The notes: generated from the letters alone by a model not told the origin. Positions 1 through 8,648 are shown, numbered from the stretch's first letter. The stretch: 64,000 bases of DNA from Paenibacillus fonticola DSM 21315 (GCF_000381905.1 NZ_KB907245.1:274640-338639); one strand, 5' to 3'. Numbers and translations are program-made.

Positions 1-1073
1 AGCGGAGCAACGACTCCCTTCAGGCTGCTTCCCGAGGAGAGCAGCTCGATAGCCTCGATCGTCCACTTCTGCGGCACGAAATTAGCTGCCTTCTGCATGT
101 ATTCCGGCATGAAGGAAATCGGCCAGAAGCAGCCCCCGATCATACAGGTCGGGGTAATGATCAGATTGTTCAGCATCCCGGCGTTCTGCGGATTGCGAAT
201 CAATCCGGCGGCCGCACTTGCGATGCCCATCGCGACGAGCATGAACGCAGCCAGTACGATGAAGTGCAGATGCAGCGGGATGCCGGCATCATATCGCAGC
301 ACCCAGCGGCTGAGCATCAGCACGACCGCAATCTGGATCACGCCGACAATGAAGCTGCCGAGAAAATTGCCCGCGGCGATTTCCCACGCTCTGACCGGTG
401 CACTATAGATGCGGGCCATCGTCCGCTTGCTGCGGTCCTCAACAATTTGGGTCACCGAGCTGCTGATTAAGCTCATCAGGAACAAGAGCGTAAAGCCGGT
501 GACCGTGCTAAGCCCCTCCTTCGGGTAGAGCCGAAGTTCCTGATCGATGGCGGTTACGCGGTGTTTTCCCGTCTCCCGGTACACATTAGCCAGCACTGCG
601 TTGTCCCGTTCATCCTCTCCGGCAGCGGTCTTAATCATCCCTGCGGAAGCCGCCATGCCCCGTACAAGCCCATCCAGGTTAATTCTAAGGGTAAAGGTCG
701 CCTCGCTCGTCACCAAATCATATACCTGAAGCTTGGGGACGCGTCCGGAGCGGACTCCTTCGGTGAACCCGGCCGGGATGGCAAAGCCTATTGCGGCTTT
801 TTTGGACAGCAGCGCATCCTTCATCGCCGCATCATCCTCATATTCCTTTAAGGTATAGCCGGGCTTGTCAGCCAGCTCCTCCAGCAGGAACGCGCTGGCC
901 AACCCCTGATCCCGATCCACGTACGCGATTTGCGACAGCGTCATTTCTTCCTGCCCCAGCAGGGCGATGACGAGAGAGATAACGACGCACGGCAGCAGGA
1001 TGTAGCCGAGCAGCCCTTTTTTGGTGCCGATCGTTCGTCTTATGACATTCCAGGCAATCGTCAAGCTACTCAT
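1..1073 (-). CDS. ABC-2 type transporter permease, LnrN-like (3' end cut by window edge)
   Basis: The frame is open from the ATG at 1073 to the window edge, so the C-terminus is missing. Translation begins MSSLTIAWNVIRR, then has one hydrophobic segment, a long extracytoplasmic stretch (about residues 45-165) and a C-terminal block of hydrophobic helices containing PVRAWEIAAGNFLG. That is the ABC-2 permease layout. The start overlaps the end of the next permease by 8 bp (ATGAGTAG), so the two are translationally coupled. It is the last gene of an ATPase-permease-permease operon. By similarity of arrangement to Bacillus LnrLMN it may export membrane-active lipophilic antibiotics such as linear polyenes; the substrate is inference. 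Confidence 0.85.
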   Translation of the reverse strand, partial: MSSLTIAWNVIRRTIGTKKGLLGYILLPCVVISLVIALLGQEEMTLSQIAYVDRDQGLASAFLLEELADKPGYTLKEYEDDAAMKDALLSKKAAIGFAIPAGFTEGVRSGRVPKLQVYDLVTSEATFTLRINLDGLVRGMAASAGMIKTAAGEDERDNAVLANVYRETGKHRVTAIDQELRLYPKEGLSTVTGFTLLFLMSLISSSVTQIVEDRSKRTMARIYSAPVRAWEIAAGNFLGSFIVGVIQIAVVLMLSRWVLRYDAGIPLHLHFIVLAAFMLVAMGIASAAAGLIRNPQNAGMLNNLIITPTCMIGGCFWPISFMPEYMQKAANFVPQKWTIEAIELLSSGSSLKGVVAP

Positions 1074-2259
1074 GATAACCCACCTTCCGATATGAAACGA
1101 TGCCGGCGGCAAGCAGCAGGCCGCAGAATAAGCCCAGCATCATCAGGTAATGCATGACCTCGGCCGGATCCGCCCCGAGCATCAAACGCAGTATAGCCTG
1201 AAGCGCCCAGTGGTTCACCGTAAATTCGCCCATCCGTTGAATGATTTCCATCGGCAGCGGCTGGAACCCCCCGCTCAGAAAAGTCATGACGACGATGACC
1301 GTCACGACGGCCGAACGGGCAACCGCAGGTGATTGGGTTAACAAGGTAATGATCACGGACAGCATCATGGAGGCGATCACCACGAGCAGGCAGGTCAGGA
1401 TCAAAAGCCATAGATGACTGCCCCAATCCACACCGTAGAACCATGACGTTCCGCAAATAATGACGGCGGCCTGTAAATAAGCGACCAGGCTGTTCCCGGC
1501 GATTTTCCCCATAAATATCTCCAGCGTGCTGACGGGCATCGAATTTAAACGGTACAGCGTCTTCTTGCGCTTCTCTTCGGATAAGCTGATGCTGGCCGAC
1601 AGTCCCGAATACAGGAGGAACATGATCAGCATGGCAGCGGCGTAGTATTGAAAAGCGGAGTAGGTCTCGCCCCCTTCATTCAGCGTGGCGGTCTCCACGT
1701 ACGTCTCCTCCAGCCCGTTCATCGTTCCCATGGCTTCTCCAATTCCCCGCGGGCCAAGAGCAATGATCGCTGCCTGCATCCGATTAACCTCATCCAAATA
1801 GGCATGGAAAATCATCTGAACGACGTAATTCTTCATGCTGTCTTTTCCGGGAATGAGCTCCCAGTGCGCTTCCTTCCCTGCTGTTACGCGCTCCTCGAAA
1901 TCAGGCGGAATGACGACGGCGAAATCCGCTTCGCCACGGGTCAAGGCTTCAACCGCCTCTTCGCGGCTCGCGGTCTTTTCAACCTGCATTCTTTGTTTAA
2001 TTTCCGGACTGTTCAAAAACTCCCGGAGCCCTAAACCAGCTTTAATCTCTTCCTTTGCTGGCATTCTCTCTGTATTCGGCTCCACGATCATGACCCTGGC
2101 CTGCTCTACCGAAGCTTCCGCCTCGCCTTTAAAGTTGCTGGAAAGGGCGTTGCCCAAAATGAAAATAAGCACCATCGGCAGTAAAAATAAGTTCAATAAC
2201 ACAGCGCGCGTCCGCGTAAGCATCCGCAGCTCGAACCAGGCGATTGTCCATAGCTTCAC
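1066..2259 (-). CDS. ABC-2 type transporter permease, LnrM-like
   Basis: 397 residues starting at a GTG with AGGAGGG 8 bases upstream. One N-terminal membrane helix (about residues 17-38) is followed by a large soluble region to about residue 205 and five to six C-terminal helices, including SMPVSTLEIFMGKIAGNS, typical of ABC2_membrane_3 exporters. It lies 18 bp downstream of the ATPase gene and overlaps the second permease. Two related but different permeases with one ATPase suggest a heterodimeric exporter. A linearmycin-type resistance role is inferred from the operon and the divergent two-component system, not from substrate evidence. Confidence 0.88.
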   Translation of the reverse strand: MKLWTIAWFELRMLTRTRAVLLNLFLLPMVLIFILGNALSSNFKGEAEASVEQARVMIVEPNTERMPAKEEIKAGLGLREFLNSPEIKQRMQVEKTASREEAVEALTRGEADFAVVIPPDFEERVTAGKEAHWELIPGKDSMKNYVVQMIFHAYLDEVNRMQAAIIALGPRGIGEAMGTMNGLEETYVETATLNEGGETYSAFQYYAAAMLIMFLLYSGLSASISLSEEKRKKTLYRLNSMPVSTLEIFMGKIAGNSLVAYLQAAVIICGTSWFYGVDWGSHLWLLILTCLLVVIASMMLSVIITLLTQSPAVARSAVVTVIVVMTFLSGGFQPLPMEIIQRMGEFTVNHWALQAILRLMLGADPAEVMHYLMMLGLFCGLLLAAGIVSYRKVGYHE

Positions 2260-2277
2260 AGCATATCCCTCCTAGTC

Positions 2278-3213
2278 CTAATCCCGCAGCGTACGCCCGG
2301 TCAGATTGAGGAACAGCGTCTCCAGCGTCGGCTGCTCGCATACTACAGAATGAATCACGGCGTCATGCTTGGCGCAAATGTACAAAATATCCTGCAGCTC
2401 GTTCTGCGAAGAAGGTGTGTACAGCTCCAGCCCATGCTCGGTCTCCAGAATGCGGGTGATCCGCGGGTGCTGCTTCAGTTCAAACAATACCGCTTCTCCT
2501 ATGCCGGAGGCCGTCATAATGATTTTCTCCTCGCCGGCAACCCGCTCCCGGAGCTCCTGCTCTGTCCCGCAGGCAATGACATGGCCTTGATCAACAATCG
2601 CTACCCTGTCGCATAAGGAGGCGACCTCCTCCATGTAATGGCTTGTATAGATTACTGTCGAACCCATGCGGTTCAATTCCCGCACCGATTCCAAAATATG
2701 ATTCCGTGACTGGGGATCGATCCCCACGGTTGGCTCATCCATAATGATCAGTTTGGGGCGATGAACGATCGAGCAGGCAATATTGAGTCGCCGCTTCATT
2801 CCCCCGGAGAACGTATGCGGCAGCTGCTTAGCCCGCTCCTCCAGACCAACGAACCGCAGCGCTTCCTTCACCCGTTCCTTCAGCTCCCATCCCCGCAAGC
2901 CGTACAACCGGCCAAAAAATGTCACGTTGTCCGCCGCAGACATATTTTCATATAACGCCAAGTCCTGGGGAACGAGCCCGATTCTGCGCTTTACATCGAT
3001 CGGCCGCTCCTTGACTTGGATTCCATCGACCGTAATACTGCCTTGATCCATCGGCAGCAGCCCGACGATCATGTTCATGGTCGTGCTTTTCCCTGCTCCG
3101 TTAGGGCCGAGGAGCCCGAATATTTCCCCGGCTTCGATGGTCATATTCAAGTGATCGACGGACAATTTGTCTCCGTATCTTTTTACGACATTGTTTACTT
3201 CTACGAACGCCAT
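2278..3213 (-). CDS. ABC transporter ATP-binding protein, LnrL-like
   Basis: 311 residues. Walker A is GLLGPNGAGKSTT (about 33-45), the Q-loop region is VPQDLALYENM, the signature is SGGMKRRLNIA, Walker B is LIIMDEPTVGID and the switch histidine is in YTSHYMEE. A C-terminal extension of about 80 residues beyond the ATPase core, ending TLETLFLNLTGRTLRD, is typical of drug-export ATPases of the DrrA/CcmA type. The GGGAGGG ribosome site lies 11 bases before the ATG. First gene of the exporter operon, divergent from the kinase gene at 3393. It would power the two downstream permeases. Confidence 0.93.
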   Translation of the reverse strand: MAFVEVNNVVKRYGDKLSVDHLNMTIEAGEIFGLLGPNGAGKSTTMNMIVGLLPMDQGSITVDGIQVKERPIDVKRRIGLVPQDLALYENMSAADNVTFFGRLYGLRGWELKERVKEALRFVGLEERAKQLPHTFSGGMKRRLNIACSIVHRPKLIIMDEPTVGIDPQSRNHILESVRELNRMGSTVIYTSHYMEEVASLCDRVAIVDQGHVIACGTEQELRERVAGEEKIIMTASGIGEAVLFELKQHPRITRILETEHGLELYTPSSQNELQDILYICAKHDAVIHSVVCEQPTLETLFLNLTGRTLRD

Positions 3214-3290
3214 TCTGGTTTCGCCCTCCCACGCATCTTTGACTCTGTAGTCATTGTATCAGGCCTCGCTTCCCGCGTAAGGTATCGATA

Positions 3291-3320
3291 GTCACCAATA
3301 TAAAATGACGAAAGTCACCA
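3291..3320. promoter_or_regulatory. Possible response-regulator site between exporter and kinase genes
   Basis: The heptamer GTCACCA occurs at 3291-3297 and 3314-3320, about two helical turns apart, and the second copy forms TGAC-N4-GTCA at 3306-3317. It sits in the divergent promoter region of the exporter operon and the two-component genes. A TATAAT hexamer is at 3351-3356. Binding by the neighbouring NarL-type regulator is an inference from position and symmetry. Confidence 0.35.
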
Positions 3321-3392
3321 TTTGCCGCACCCGAACTCTCATAGGAATGCTATAATAATTGCATCTTATTTCGATGAAAAGGGTTGAGAACG

Positions 3393-4550
3393 ATGAAGAA
3401 GCCTTCGCTTCTTCCTTTTCTGTACGGGATGATTTTGCTCCCGGGATTTTTCCATATTTTCCTGCTGCAAACCCCTCCTTATGACCGATACGTCATCCAT
3501 ATGCTGGCCTTGTTCGCCTTGGCCGTACTGGGGCGCTTCGCGAAGGCGAGCATCCATTTAACGGCTTGGTGCCTTATGCTCATCGCCTATTCGGCGTGGC
3601 TTTGCTATATTTACGGCGGACTTGCCAGCCTGTCGGCTCTGGCACCAGTTTTCGTCTACTCGTCCATGCCCGGCAGGTTCGTGCGGATCAGTCTGTTTGC
3701 GCTTCATTTCGGCTCGCTATTCTTCACAATGCTGTCTGAGCCGCTAATCTCGAGGTTCGGCGTGCAGCTGTTTCTATCGTTGCTGGCAGGCATTCTCGCC
3801 TATCTCCAGCTATTCAAGGCCAAGCAGGACGAGCTCCAGCAAAAATACGATGACCTCCGCAGACGGCATTACGAGCTCAATGAGACCCATCGCCGTTTAA
3901 TGCTGTTCAGCAAGCAGGTGGAAGGCGCTGCCCAAGCTGAGGAGCGAACGCGGATTTCGAGGGAGCTTCACGATGATCTCGGGCATCGCCTGATCCGCGC
4001 CAAAATGATGATGGAAGCCGCACTGCATGTCGTCCCTGCCGATCCTGACAAGGGAATGGCCCTGCTCGGGCAAATTCGGGATCAGCTCTCTGCCGGTCTC
4101 GACCAGCTGCGTGCCACAGTGCGCCGACTGAAGCCGCCTTCCGAGACGACGGGAATTCAGGCGCTGAGCCTGATGCTGGAGGAAATCGGCCGGGAGAACG
4201 GCATCCGGACGACGCTGTCCGTAGAGGGGCAGCCTTACCCTTTATATCCGAGCCTGGAGATCATTCTGTATAAAAATGCGCGGGAAGCCCTGACCAATGC
4301 ATTAAAGCACGGTCAGCCCGGTGCAGTTGAAATCCGGCTGTACTACGAGGAGGACGAAATCCGTATGGCCGTCAGCAATGACGGAACGCTGCCGCCGCCC
4401 CACTGGGATATCGGCAGAGCGGCCGGCTTGGGGATGTCGGGAATGCGGGAACGATGCCAGGTCGCGGGGGGAAGACTGGAGGTCGAGGTTGAGCCTTGCT
4501 TTACCGTTACCACCCGGCTTCCCGTAACGCATCAAGGAGAAATTTTATAA
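3393..4550 (+). CDS. Sensor histidine kinase (HisKA_3 type), LnrJ/DesK-like
   Basis: A frame with a TTG start opens at 3384, but the ATG at 3393 has AAAAGGG nine bases upstream and is the better start (385 residues). Four to five hydrophobic helices fill residues 1-145. A coiled region then leads to the phosphoacceptor motif ISRELHDDLGHRL with the histidine at residue 193. The ATPase domain has KNAREALTNALKHG (N-box) and GLGMSGMRERC (G-box). This is the NarL-partner kinase class (DesK, LiaS, LnrJ). The regulator gene follows after 22 bp, and the exporter it probably controls is divergent. The membrane-embedded sensor suggests it detects membrane stress or the drug itself. Confidence 0.9.
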   Translation: MKKPSLLPFLYGMILLPGFFHIFLLQTPPYDRYVIHMLALFALAVLGRFAKASIHLTAWCLMLIAYSAWLCYIYGGLASLSALAPVFVYSSMPGRFVRISLFALHFGSLFFTMLSEPLISRFGVQLFLSLLAGILAYLQLFKAKQDELQQKYDDLRRRHYELNETHRRLMLFSKQVEGAAQAEERTRISRELHDDLGHRLIRAKMMMEAALHVVPADPDKGMALLGQIRDQLSAGLDQLRATVRRLKPPSETTGIQALSLMLEEIGRENGIRTTLSVEGQPYPLYPSLEIILYKNAREALTNALKHGQPGAVEIRLYYEEDEIRMAVSNDGTLPPPHWDIGRAAGLGMSGMRERCQVAGGRLEVEVEPCFTVTTRLPVTHQGEIL

Positions 4551-4572
4551 TCGGGAGCGTGAATAGGCAGCC

Positions 4573-5427
4573 ATGACAAACACAACAACGAACGCAAACG
4601 CAGCTGCAGGAGAGCGTTTATCCGTATTGATCGTGGACGACGATCCATTCATTCGGGAGAGCTTGTCCTTGCTGATAGGCATGGATCCCCAAATCGAGGT
4701 CGCCGGGACTGCATCTCATGGATTGGAGGCTGTAAATCAGCTGGAGAGCGGCGGGATGCCTGTACCGGACGTGGTGCTCATGGATATCCGGATGCCGGAA
4801 TGCGACGGCGTAGAAGGAACAAAGCGGATCAAGGCGCTTTTTCCGCAAATCTCGGTGCTCATCCTGACCACCTTCGATGATGACGAGTTCATTATCGAAG
4901 CCTTGCAAAGCGGCGCCAGCGGGTATCTGCTCAAAAATATCCCGCCCAGCCGGATTATCGAGGGGATCAAAACTGTACATAGCGGCAGCATGCTCATTCA
5001 TCCGGACATCGCCCGGAAGCTGACCGGAATGCTCCGGGTAGATGCACTCAAAGCCGCGGATGTGACTGGACGGTCCGGGCAGCGTCCGGGTTTGGCTACT
5101 TCCGATGGGGCTTCTTCTGGCGGGGCTTCTTCCGGTTCGGCTACTTCCGATGGGGCTTCTTCGGGTTTAACTTCTTCTAGCTTGGATTCCGCCGAGCCAG
5201 CCGACTCCGTACAGAGCAAATTGCGGGCAGCAGGACTAACCGCAGCCGAGCAAAATGTCGTGGCCTTGATTGCGGACGGCATGTCCAACAAGGAGATTGC
5301 CCAGAAGCTGTTCCTTAGCGAGGGCACCGTCAAAAACTACATTACCGACATTCTCGCCAAGCTGCAGGTTCGCGACCGGACGCAACTCGCCATTTTGTAT
5401 TGGAAAAGCTATAACCAACTGGGATGA
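4573..5427 (+). CDS. NarL/LuxR-family response regulator with a low-complexity linker
   Basis: 284 residues; members of this family are usually 200-220. The receiver domain covers residues 15-135, with the acidic cluster IVDDDP, phosphoacceptor Asp71 in VLMDIRMPE, and LLKNIPP at the switch lysine. The LuxR helix-turn-helix is at about 220-280 (LTAAEQNVVALIADGMSNKEIAQKL ending in GTVKNYITDIL). Between them lies a run of roughly 50 residues of repeated Gly-Ala-Ser-Ser and Ala-Thr-Ser-Asp units, encoded by near-repeats at about 5090-5190. That insert explains the extra length and looks like repeat expansion. Pairs with the kinase just upstream. Confidence 0.92.
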   Translation: MTNTTTNANAAAGERLSVLIVDDDPFIRESLSLLIGMDPQIEVAGTASHGLEAVNQLESGGMPVPDVVLMDIRMPECDGVEGTKRIKALFPQISVLILTTFDDDEFIIEALQSGASGYLLKNIPPSRIIEGIKTVHSGSMLIHPDIARKLTGMLRVDALKAADVTGRSGQRPGLATSDGASSGGASSGSATSDGASSGLTSSSLDSAEPADSVQSKLRAAGLTAAEQNVVALIADGMSNKEIAQKLFLSEGTVKNYITDILAKLQVRDRTQLAILYWKSYNQLG

Positions 5428-5775
5428 ACTAGATGGCCAGGATCAGGTAAATAGATGGGCGATGGGCAAGATCAGGTAACTAGATGCACTTCATAGCAGG
5501 ATAACTAGATGCATTTCGCACCAGGGTAACTAGTTGCATTTCGCACCAGGGTAACTAGATGCATTCATGCCCAGGCAACTAGATGTAATTCATGCAGTTA
5601 GTTCATCCGTTTTGGGCGTGTTAGAGGGAACTAACTGCAAAACCTGCATTTAGTTTCAAGGTTTTTCGGCGAATTTGCTCTTTTTAGGCAAACTAGCTGC
5701 ATGGTTTACATTTAGCGCATGGTTTTTTCAATAAACAGCTTAACTAGATGTATAAAATACATTTAACTAGCAAAA
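5428..5775. repeat. Cluster of short AACTAGATGCA-type repeats
   Basis: No gene is seen between 5428 and 5910. From about 5425 the core AACTAGATG recurs roughly every 28 bp with a spacer like TTTCGCACCAGGGT (for example near 5478, 5503, 5527, 5551 and 5577). More degenerate and inverted copies (AACTAACTGCA, AACTAGCTGCA, AACTAGATGTA) extend to about 5770. The function is unknown. Similar clusters of other unit types occur elsewhere in the window. Confidence 0.7.
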
Positions 5776-5846
5776 CCAGAGGCTCGATGACCGCCACCCT
5801 CCACCAGCGATCTAACCATCTCGCTCCTCAGCCTTCTATATTATGC

Positions 5847-5890
5847 AAAAAAGCAGCTGCGCTCCGTGGTTTGGAGCTGCAGCTGCTTTT
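5847..5890 (-). terminator. Rho-independent terminator downstream of ydjO
   Basis: The arms AAAGCAGCTGC and GCAGCTGCTTT pair around a small loop, with an uninterrupted A/T run on the 5' side. On the minus strand this gives a hairpin followed by TTTTTTGC, 20 bp past the ydjO stop. Confidence 0.8.
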
Positions 5891-5910
5891 GCTTGTCGAT
5901 CAGTGACTAG

Positions 5911-6141
5911 CTATTCGATTCTTACGCCTTTAGGCAGCGACTTCTGATCCAAGTTTGTGTTCACCAACTGAGGGAGCATGCGCATCCCCTTCTCCATTTC
6001 CGAGGAACACAGAGGACATGCCGGAGTGTAATCAAACGCAAAATTATCCCTCATCCATCCGTTGCAGCTCTCGCTCGTACAAGACCAGACCGGCGTGTTC
6101 TCCTCAGGAATTTCTTCTAACGTTTTTTTACGGTAATTCAT
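5911..6141 (-). CDS. ydjO: Cold-inducible YdjO-family zinc-ribbon-like small protein
   Basis: 76 residues from the ATG at 6141. That start is six bases after AAGGAGG; the frame extends upstream, but those starts are too close to or before the ribosome site. Two cysteine pairs (WSCTSESCNGW and ACPLCSSEM) suggest a zinc ribbon. The sequence matches the YdjO pattern of B. subtilis, with CNGW followed by a TPxCPLC motif. It lies downstream of a cold-shock protein gene on the same strand, the usual context for this family. The molecular role is not known. Confidence 0.85.
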   Translation of the reverse strand: MNYRKKTLEEIPEENTPVWSCTSESCNGWMRDNFAFDYTPACPLCSSEMEKGMRMLPQLVNTNLDQKSLPKGVRIE

Positions 6142-6207
6142 GTTCATCCTCCTTGGACGTAATTTCACTGTAGACAGACCACGATCAACATCTTCAACAG
6201 AACTGCC

Positions 6208-6225
6208 CTTAACGAATTCGTTAAG
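6208..6225. promoter_or_regulatory. Perfect 18-bp palindrome between cspA and ydjO
   Basis: CTTAACGAATTCGTTAAG reads the same on both strands, with no unpaired centre. It lies between the cspA stop (6242) and the ydjO start (6141). It could be an operator or an RNA hairpin controlling ydjO. The role is inferred from position only. Confidence 0.4.
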
Positions 6226-6241
6226 AGCAGCTAAGCCTGCA

Positions 6242-6442
6242 TTAAAGTTTGACTACGTTTTCGGCTTGTGGTCCGCGGTTGCCTTGAACAACGTTAAATT
6301 GTACTTGTTGGCCTTCATCCAGCGTCTTAAAGCCATCGCCTGTAATCGCGCTGAAATGTACGAATACATCGTTTCCGCCTTCCACTTCGATAAAGCCGAA
6401 GCCTTTCTCAGCGTTAAACCATTTTACTGTTCCAGTTTCCAT
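6242..6442 (-). CDS. cspB: Cold shock protein (CspA/CspB family)
   Basis: 66 residues from the ATG at 6442, preceded by AGGAGGTACCCTC. It has the full cold-shock domain: [20 protein letters not shown] with RNP-1 (KGFGFIEV) and RNP-2 (VFVHFSAI), ending [10 protein letters not shown]. Usual length is 65-70 residues. It acts as an RNA chaperone that binds single-stranded nucleic acid. A longer in-frame extension to 6475 exists, but it contains the ribosome site and so is untranslated leader. The AT-rich upstream region (6443-6600) is compatible with a long cold-shock 5' leader. ydjO follows on the same strand. Confidence 0.95.
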   Translation of the reverse strand: METGTVKWFNAEKGFGFIEVEGGNDVFVHFSAITGDGFKTLDEGQQVQFNVVQGNRGPQAENVVKL

Positions 6443-6619
6443 GAGGGTACCTCCTAAAAGTATTAACATGTTCATTTTTACAAAAAAAATTCACACATTG
6501 AAAAAAGCTCCATCTCACAAGGTGACACTCTTTTCAAAGGGTGAATTTCAACTGCTGTATCACTTGAATCGACCATTGTTAATTATATCCTGACCGCAGG
6601 GAAAAAGCAAATGAACTGT

Positions 6620-6649
6620 AAAAAAACGGCAGGAGGGCATTTTGCCCTC
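6620..6649 (-). terminator. Terminator downstream of the EAL gene
   Basis: The hairpin GAGGGCA/TGCCCTC has a 3-base loop and is followed on the minus strand, six bases later, by seven T residues. It begins 13 bp after the stop codon of the EAL-domain gene. Confidence 0.7.
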
Positions 6650-6661
6650 TTCATCATTTCT

Positions 6662-7669
6662 TCACGGCTTTCCGGGGCGGCCGAATAAATATCCTTGCGC
6701 AAGCACGGCACCGCTATCGAGGCAAAATTCAAAATCCTCCCGCCGCTCAACGCCCTCTACAAGCACTTTGCCGCCAAAATCAATGGCCCGCCTGATAATC
6801 TCCTTGATCTGCCGTTGTTTGTGGGCGTCATGCCGGCAGCCGCTCACGATGCTGCGGTCAATCTTCACATAATCCGGCTGAAGCCGGGACATTTCCACCA
6901 CCGAGGAGAATCCTGCCCCCACGTCGTCAAGCGCCATGGATATGCCATGGCCGCGGCAGACTGCGAATATATGCTGTAAATGAGCGATATGCCGAATCCG
7001 CTCTGTCTCCACCACTTCGAATACAAAATCGCGCGCATCTAGGGCGAACCGCTCGATGGTCTTGAACGTATCGTTCAAGCATTGGCAGGGGCGCTCGATG
7101 GATGATGGCAAGATGTTGATGAATCTTTTGATTCCCCGGGGCAGATGGCGCGCGCTCGTCTCGATAGCCGCAAGCCTTGCCGCCTGGTCCAGCGAGGAAT
7201 GGAGTCCGCTCTCTCTGGCCGCCGCAAACAATTCAAGGGGGCTGAACGGTCTTCTCCTGGAGGCTGGCCGCAGCAAGAACTCATAGCCGATCACCTTCTC
7301 ATCGGTGTTTACGATCGGTTGAATATGGTTTTCAAACAGCTTGTCAACGATCACGCCCAGTACGTCGTTATTCCTCACGCGGCTCTCCATTTGGCATACC
7401 TTGAGCCAGAGCGGTGAATGATCTTTTCCCCCGTTCACCAGAGAAACCAGCAAATTTTCGCCGTACATGAAGTTATATCTGCGGGCACATTCCAGCATAA
7501 GCAGTAATTCATCCTTCGATCGATACGAAAACTGACAGTCCGGGAAACTCCGCTGCATGCGGTATCCCATTTGCTGCATATAGGCGATAAAAGCGGCCGA
7601 AAATGGACGAAACCCGACGCTCCCCAGGTCTTCAAACGCCGATAGGGCACTGCCTTTGCTGAAGAACAT
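6662..7669 (-). CDS. EAL-domain protein, probable cyclic-di-GMP phosphodiesterase
   Basis: 335 residues from the ATG at 7669, six bases after AAGGAGG. The first 105 residues match no domain I recognise. The EAL domain follows with most catalytic signatures: YEFLLRP (EAL variant EFL), FINILPSS (metal-binding Asn), FEVVETE, ALDDVGAGFSS (DDFGTG variant), VKIDRSIV (Lys) and LVEGVER (general base Glu), ending QGYLFGRP. There is no GGDEF domain or membrane segment. Metal and catalytic residues appear intact, so hydrolysis of cyclic-di-GMP is likely. It is a single-gene unit. Confidence 0.88.
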   Translation of the reverse strand: MFFSKGSALSAFEDLGSVGFRPFSAAFIAYMQQMGYRMQRSFPDCQFSYRSKDELLLMLECARRYNFMYGENLLVSLVNGGKDHSPLWLKVCQMESRVRNNDVLGVIVDKLFENHIQPIVNTDEKVIGYEFLLRPASRRRPFSPLELFAAARESGLHSSLDQAARLAAIETSARHLPRGIKRFINILPSSIERPCQCLNDTFKTIERFALDARDFVFEVVETERIRHIAHLQHIFAVCRGHGISMALDDVGAGFSSVVEMSRLQPDYVKIDRSIVSGCRHDAHKQRQIKEIIRRAIDFGGKVLVEGVERREDFEFCLDSGAVLAQGYLFGRPGKP

Positions 7670-7868
7670 AGCAATCCTCCTTGATTTCATACATGAGAAA
7701 TTATACCATGCCCCGTTATTTTTCCAGCGTGACCTTCATCTCTTTATATCTCTTTATGACCGTTAAAAAGGACTGGATCGACTTGGGCGAAGCTGTGGTT
7801 TATTGGCTGAACAGATATAATGAGGTAAACAAAGTCATGTAGACGATTGAGGAGGAAATGAACAGAAC

Positions 7869-8648
7869 ATGATCGATGCCCATATTCACCTGGATCAGTA
7901 TAACGATGCCGAAATCAAGCGTATTGTGAAAAATATGCAGTTCGGCGGTATCGAGGGGCTTGTGTGCGTTTCCACAAATCTGGAGTCTTCGATGGCTAAC
8001 CTGGCTCTCGCCGAGCGGTACCCGGAAACCGTTCATCCCGCCTTCGGCTATCATCCGGAGAACCCCCTGCCTAACGAGGAGGAGGTCATCCGGCTGTTAT
8101 CCTGGATGGAGCGCGAGGAACGCCGCATGATCGCTGTAGGAGAAATCGGCCTGCCTTACTATCTTCGCCGGCGAATGGCCAAGGAAGGCCGCCCCTTCGA
8201 CCTAAACGCTTATGTACACCTGCTGGAGCGGTTCCTCAGCTTCGCCGGGCAGTACGGCAAACCCGTCGTGCTTCATGCGGTATACGAGGACGCAGATCTC
8301 GTGTGCGATCTATTGGAGCGCTATCGCATTCGCAAGGCCCATTTCCACTGGTTCAAAGGCGCGAAGCATACGGTGCAGAGAATGGCCGATCTCGGCTATT
8401 ACATTTCATTTACCCCGGATCTGCTGTATGAATCAGAAATCATGGAGCTCGCCCGCAGCTATCCCGCCGATCAGGTGATGGCGGAGACGGATGGTCCCTG
8501 GCCTTTCGAAGGGCCGTTTGCGGGGCAGCTTACCCAGCCAACCATGGTACTGAAGGTTGCCGAAGCTTGGGCTGCCCTTCAAGGTGTCGCCCCGGAGGAG
8601 GCGCGCTGCCAGCTGCGCGAGAATACGAGGCGTTTTTACGGTATATAG
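7869..8648 (+). CDS. TatD-family metal-dependent hydrolase (putative deoxyribonuclease)
   Basis: 259 residues with a TIM-barrel amidohydrolase pattern. Metal ligands are seen in DAHIHLD (residues 3-9), GEIGLPY (about 97), VVLHAVY, HFHWFKG and the terminal AETDGPWPF. TatD relatives act as 3'-5' DNases or unknown phosphoesterases. GAGGAGG is 11-14 bases upstream. A four-codon reading frame (ATG at 7858, TGA at 7870-7872) overlaps the true start by four bases, so translation may be coupled to that mini-ORF. Confidence 0.9.
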   Translation: MIDAHIHLDQYNDAEIKRIVKNMQFGGIEGLVCVSTNLESSMANLALAERYPETVHPAFGYHPENPLPNEEEVIRLLSWMEREERRMIAVGEIGLPYYLRRRMAKEGRPFDLNAYVHLLERFLSFAGQYGKPVVLHAVYEDADLVCDLLERYRIRKAHFHWFKGAKHTVQRMADLGYYISFTPDLLYESEIMELARSYPADQVMAETDGPWPFEGPFAGQLTQPTMVLKVAEAWAALQGVAPEEARCQLRENTRRFYGI

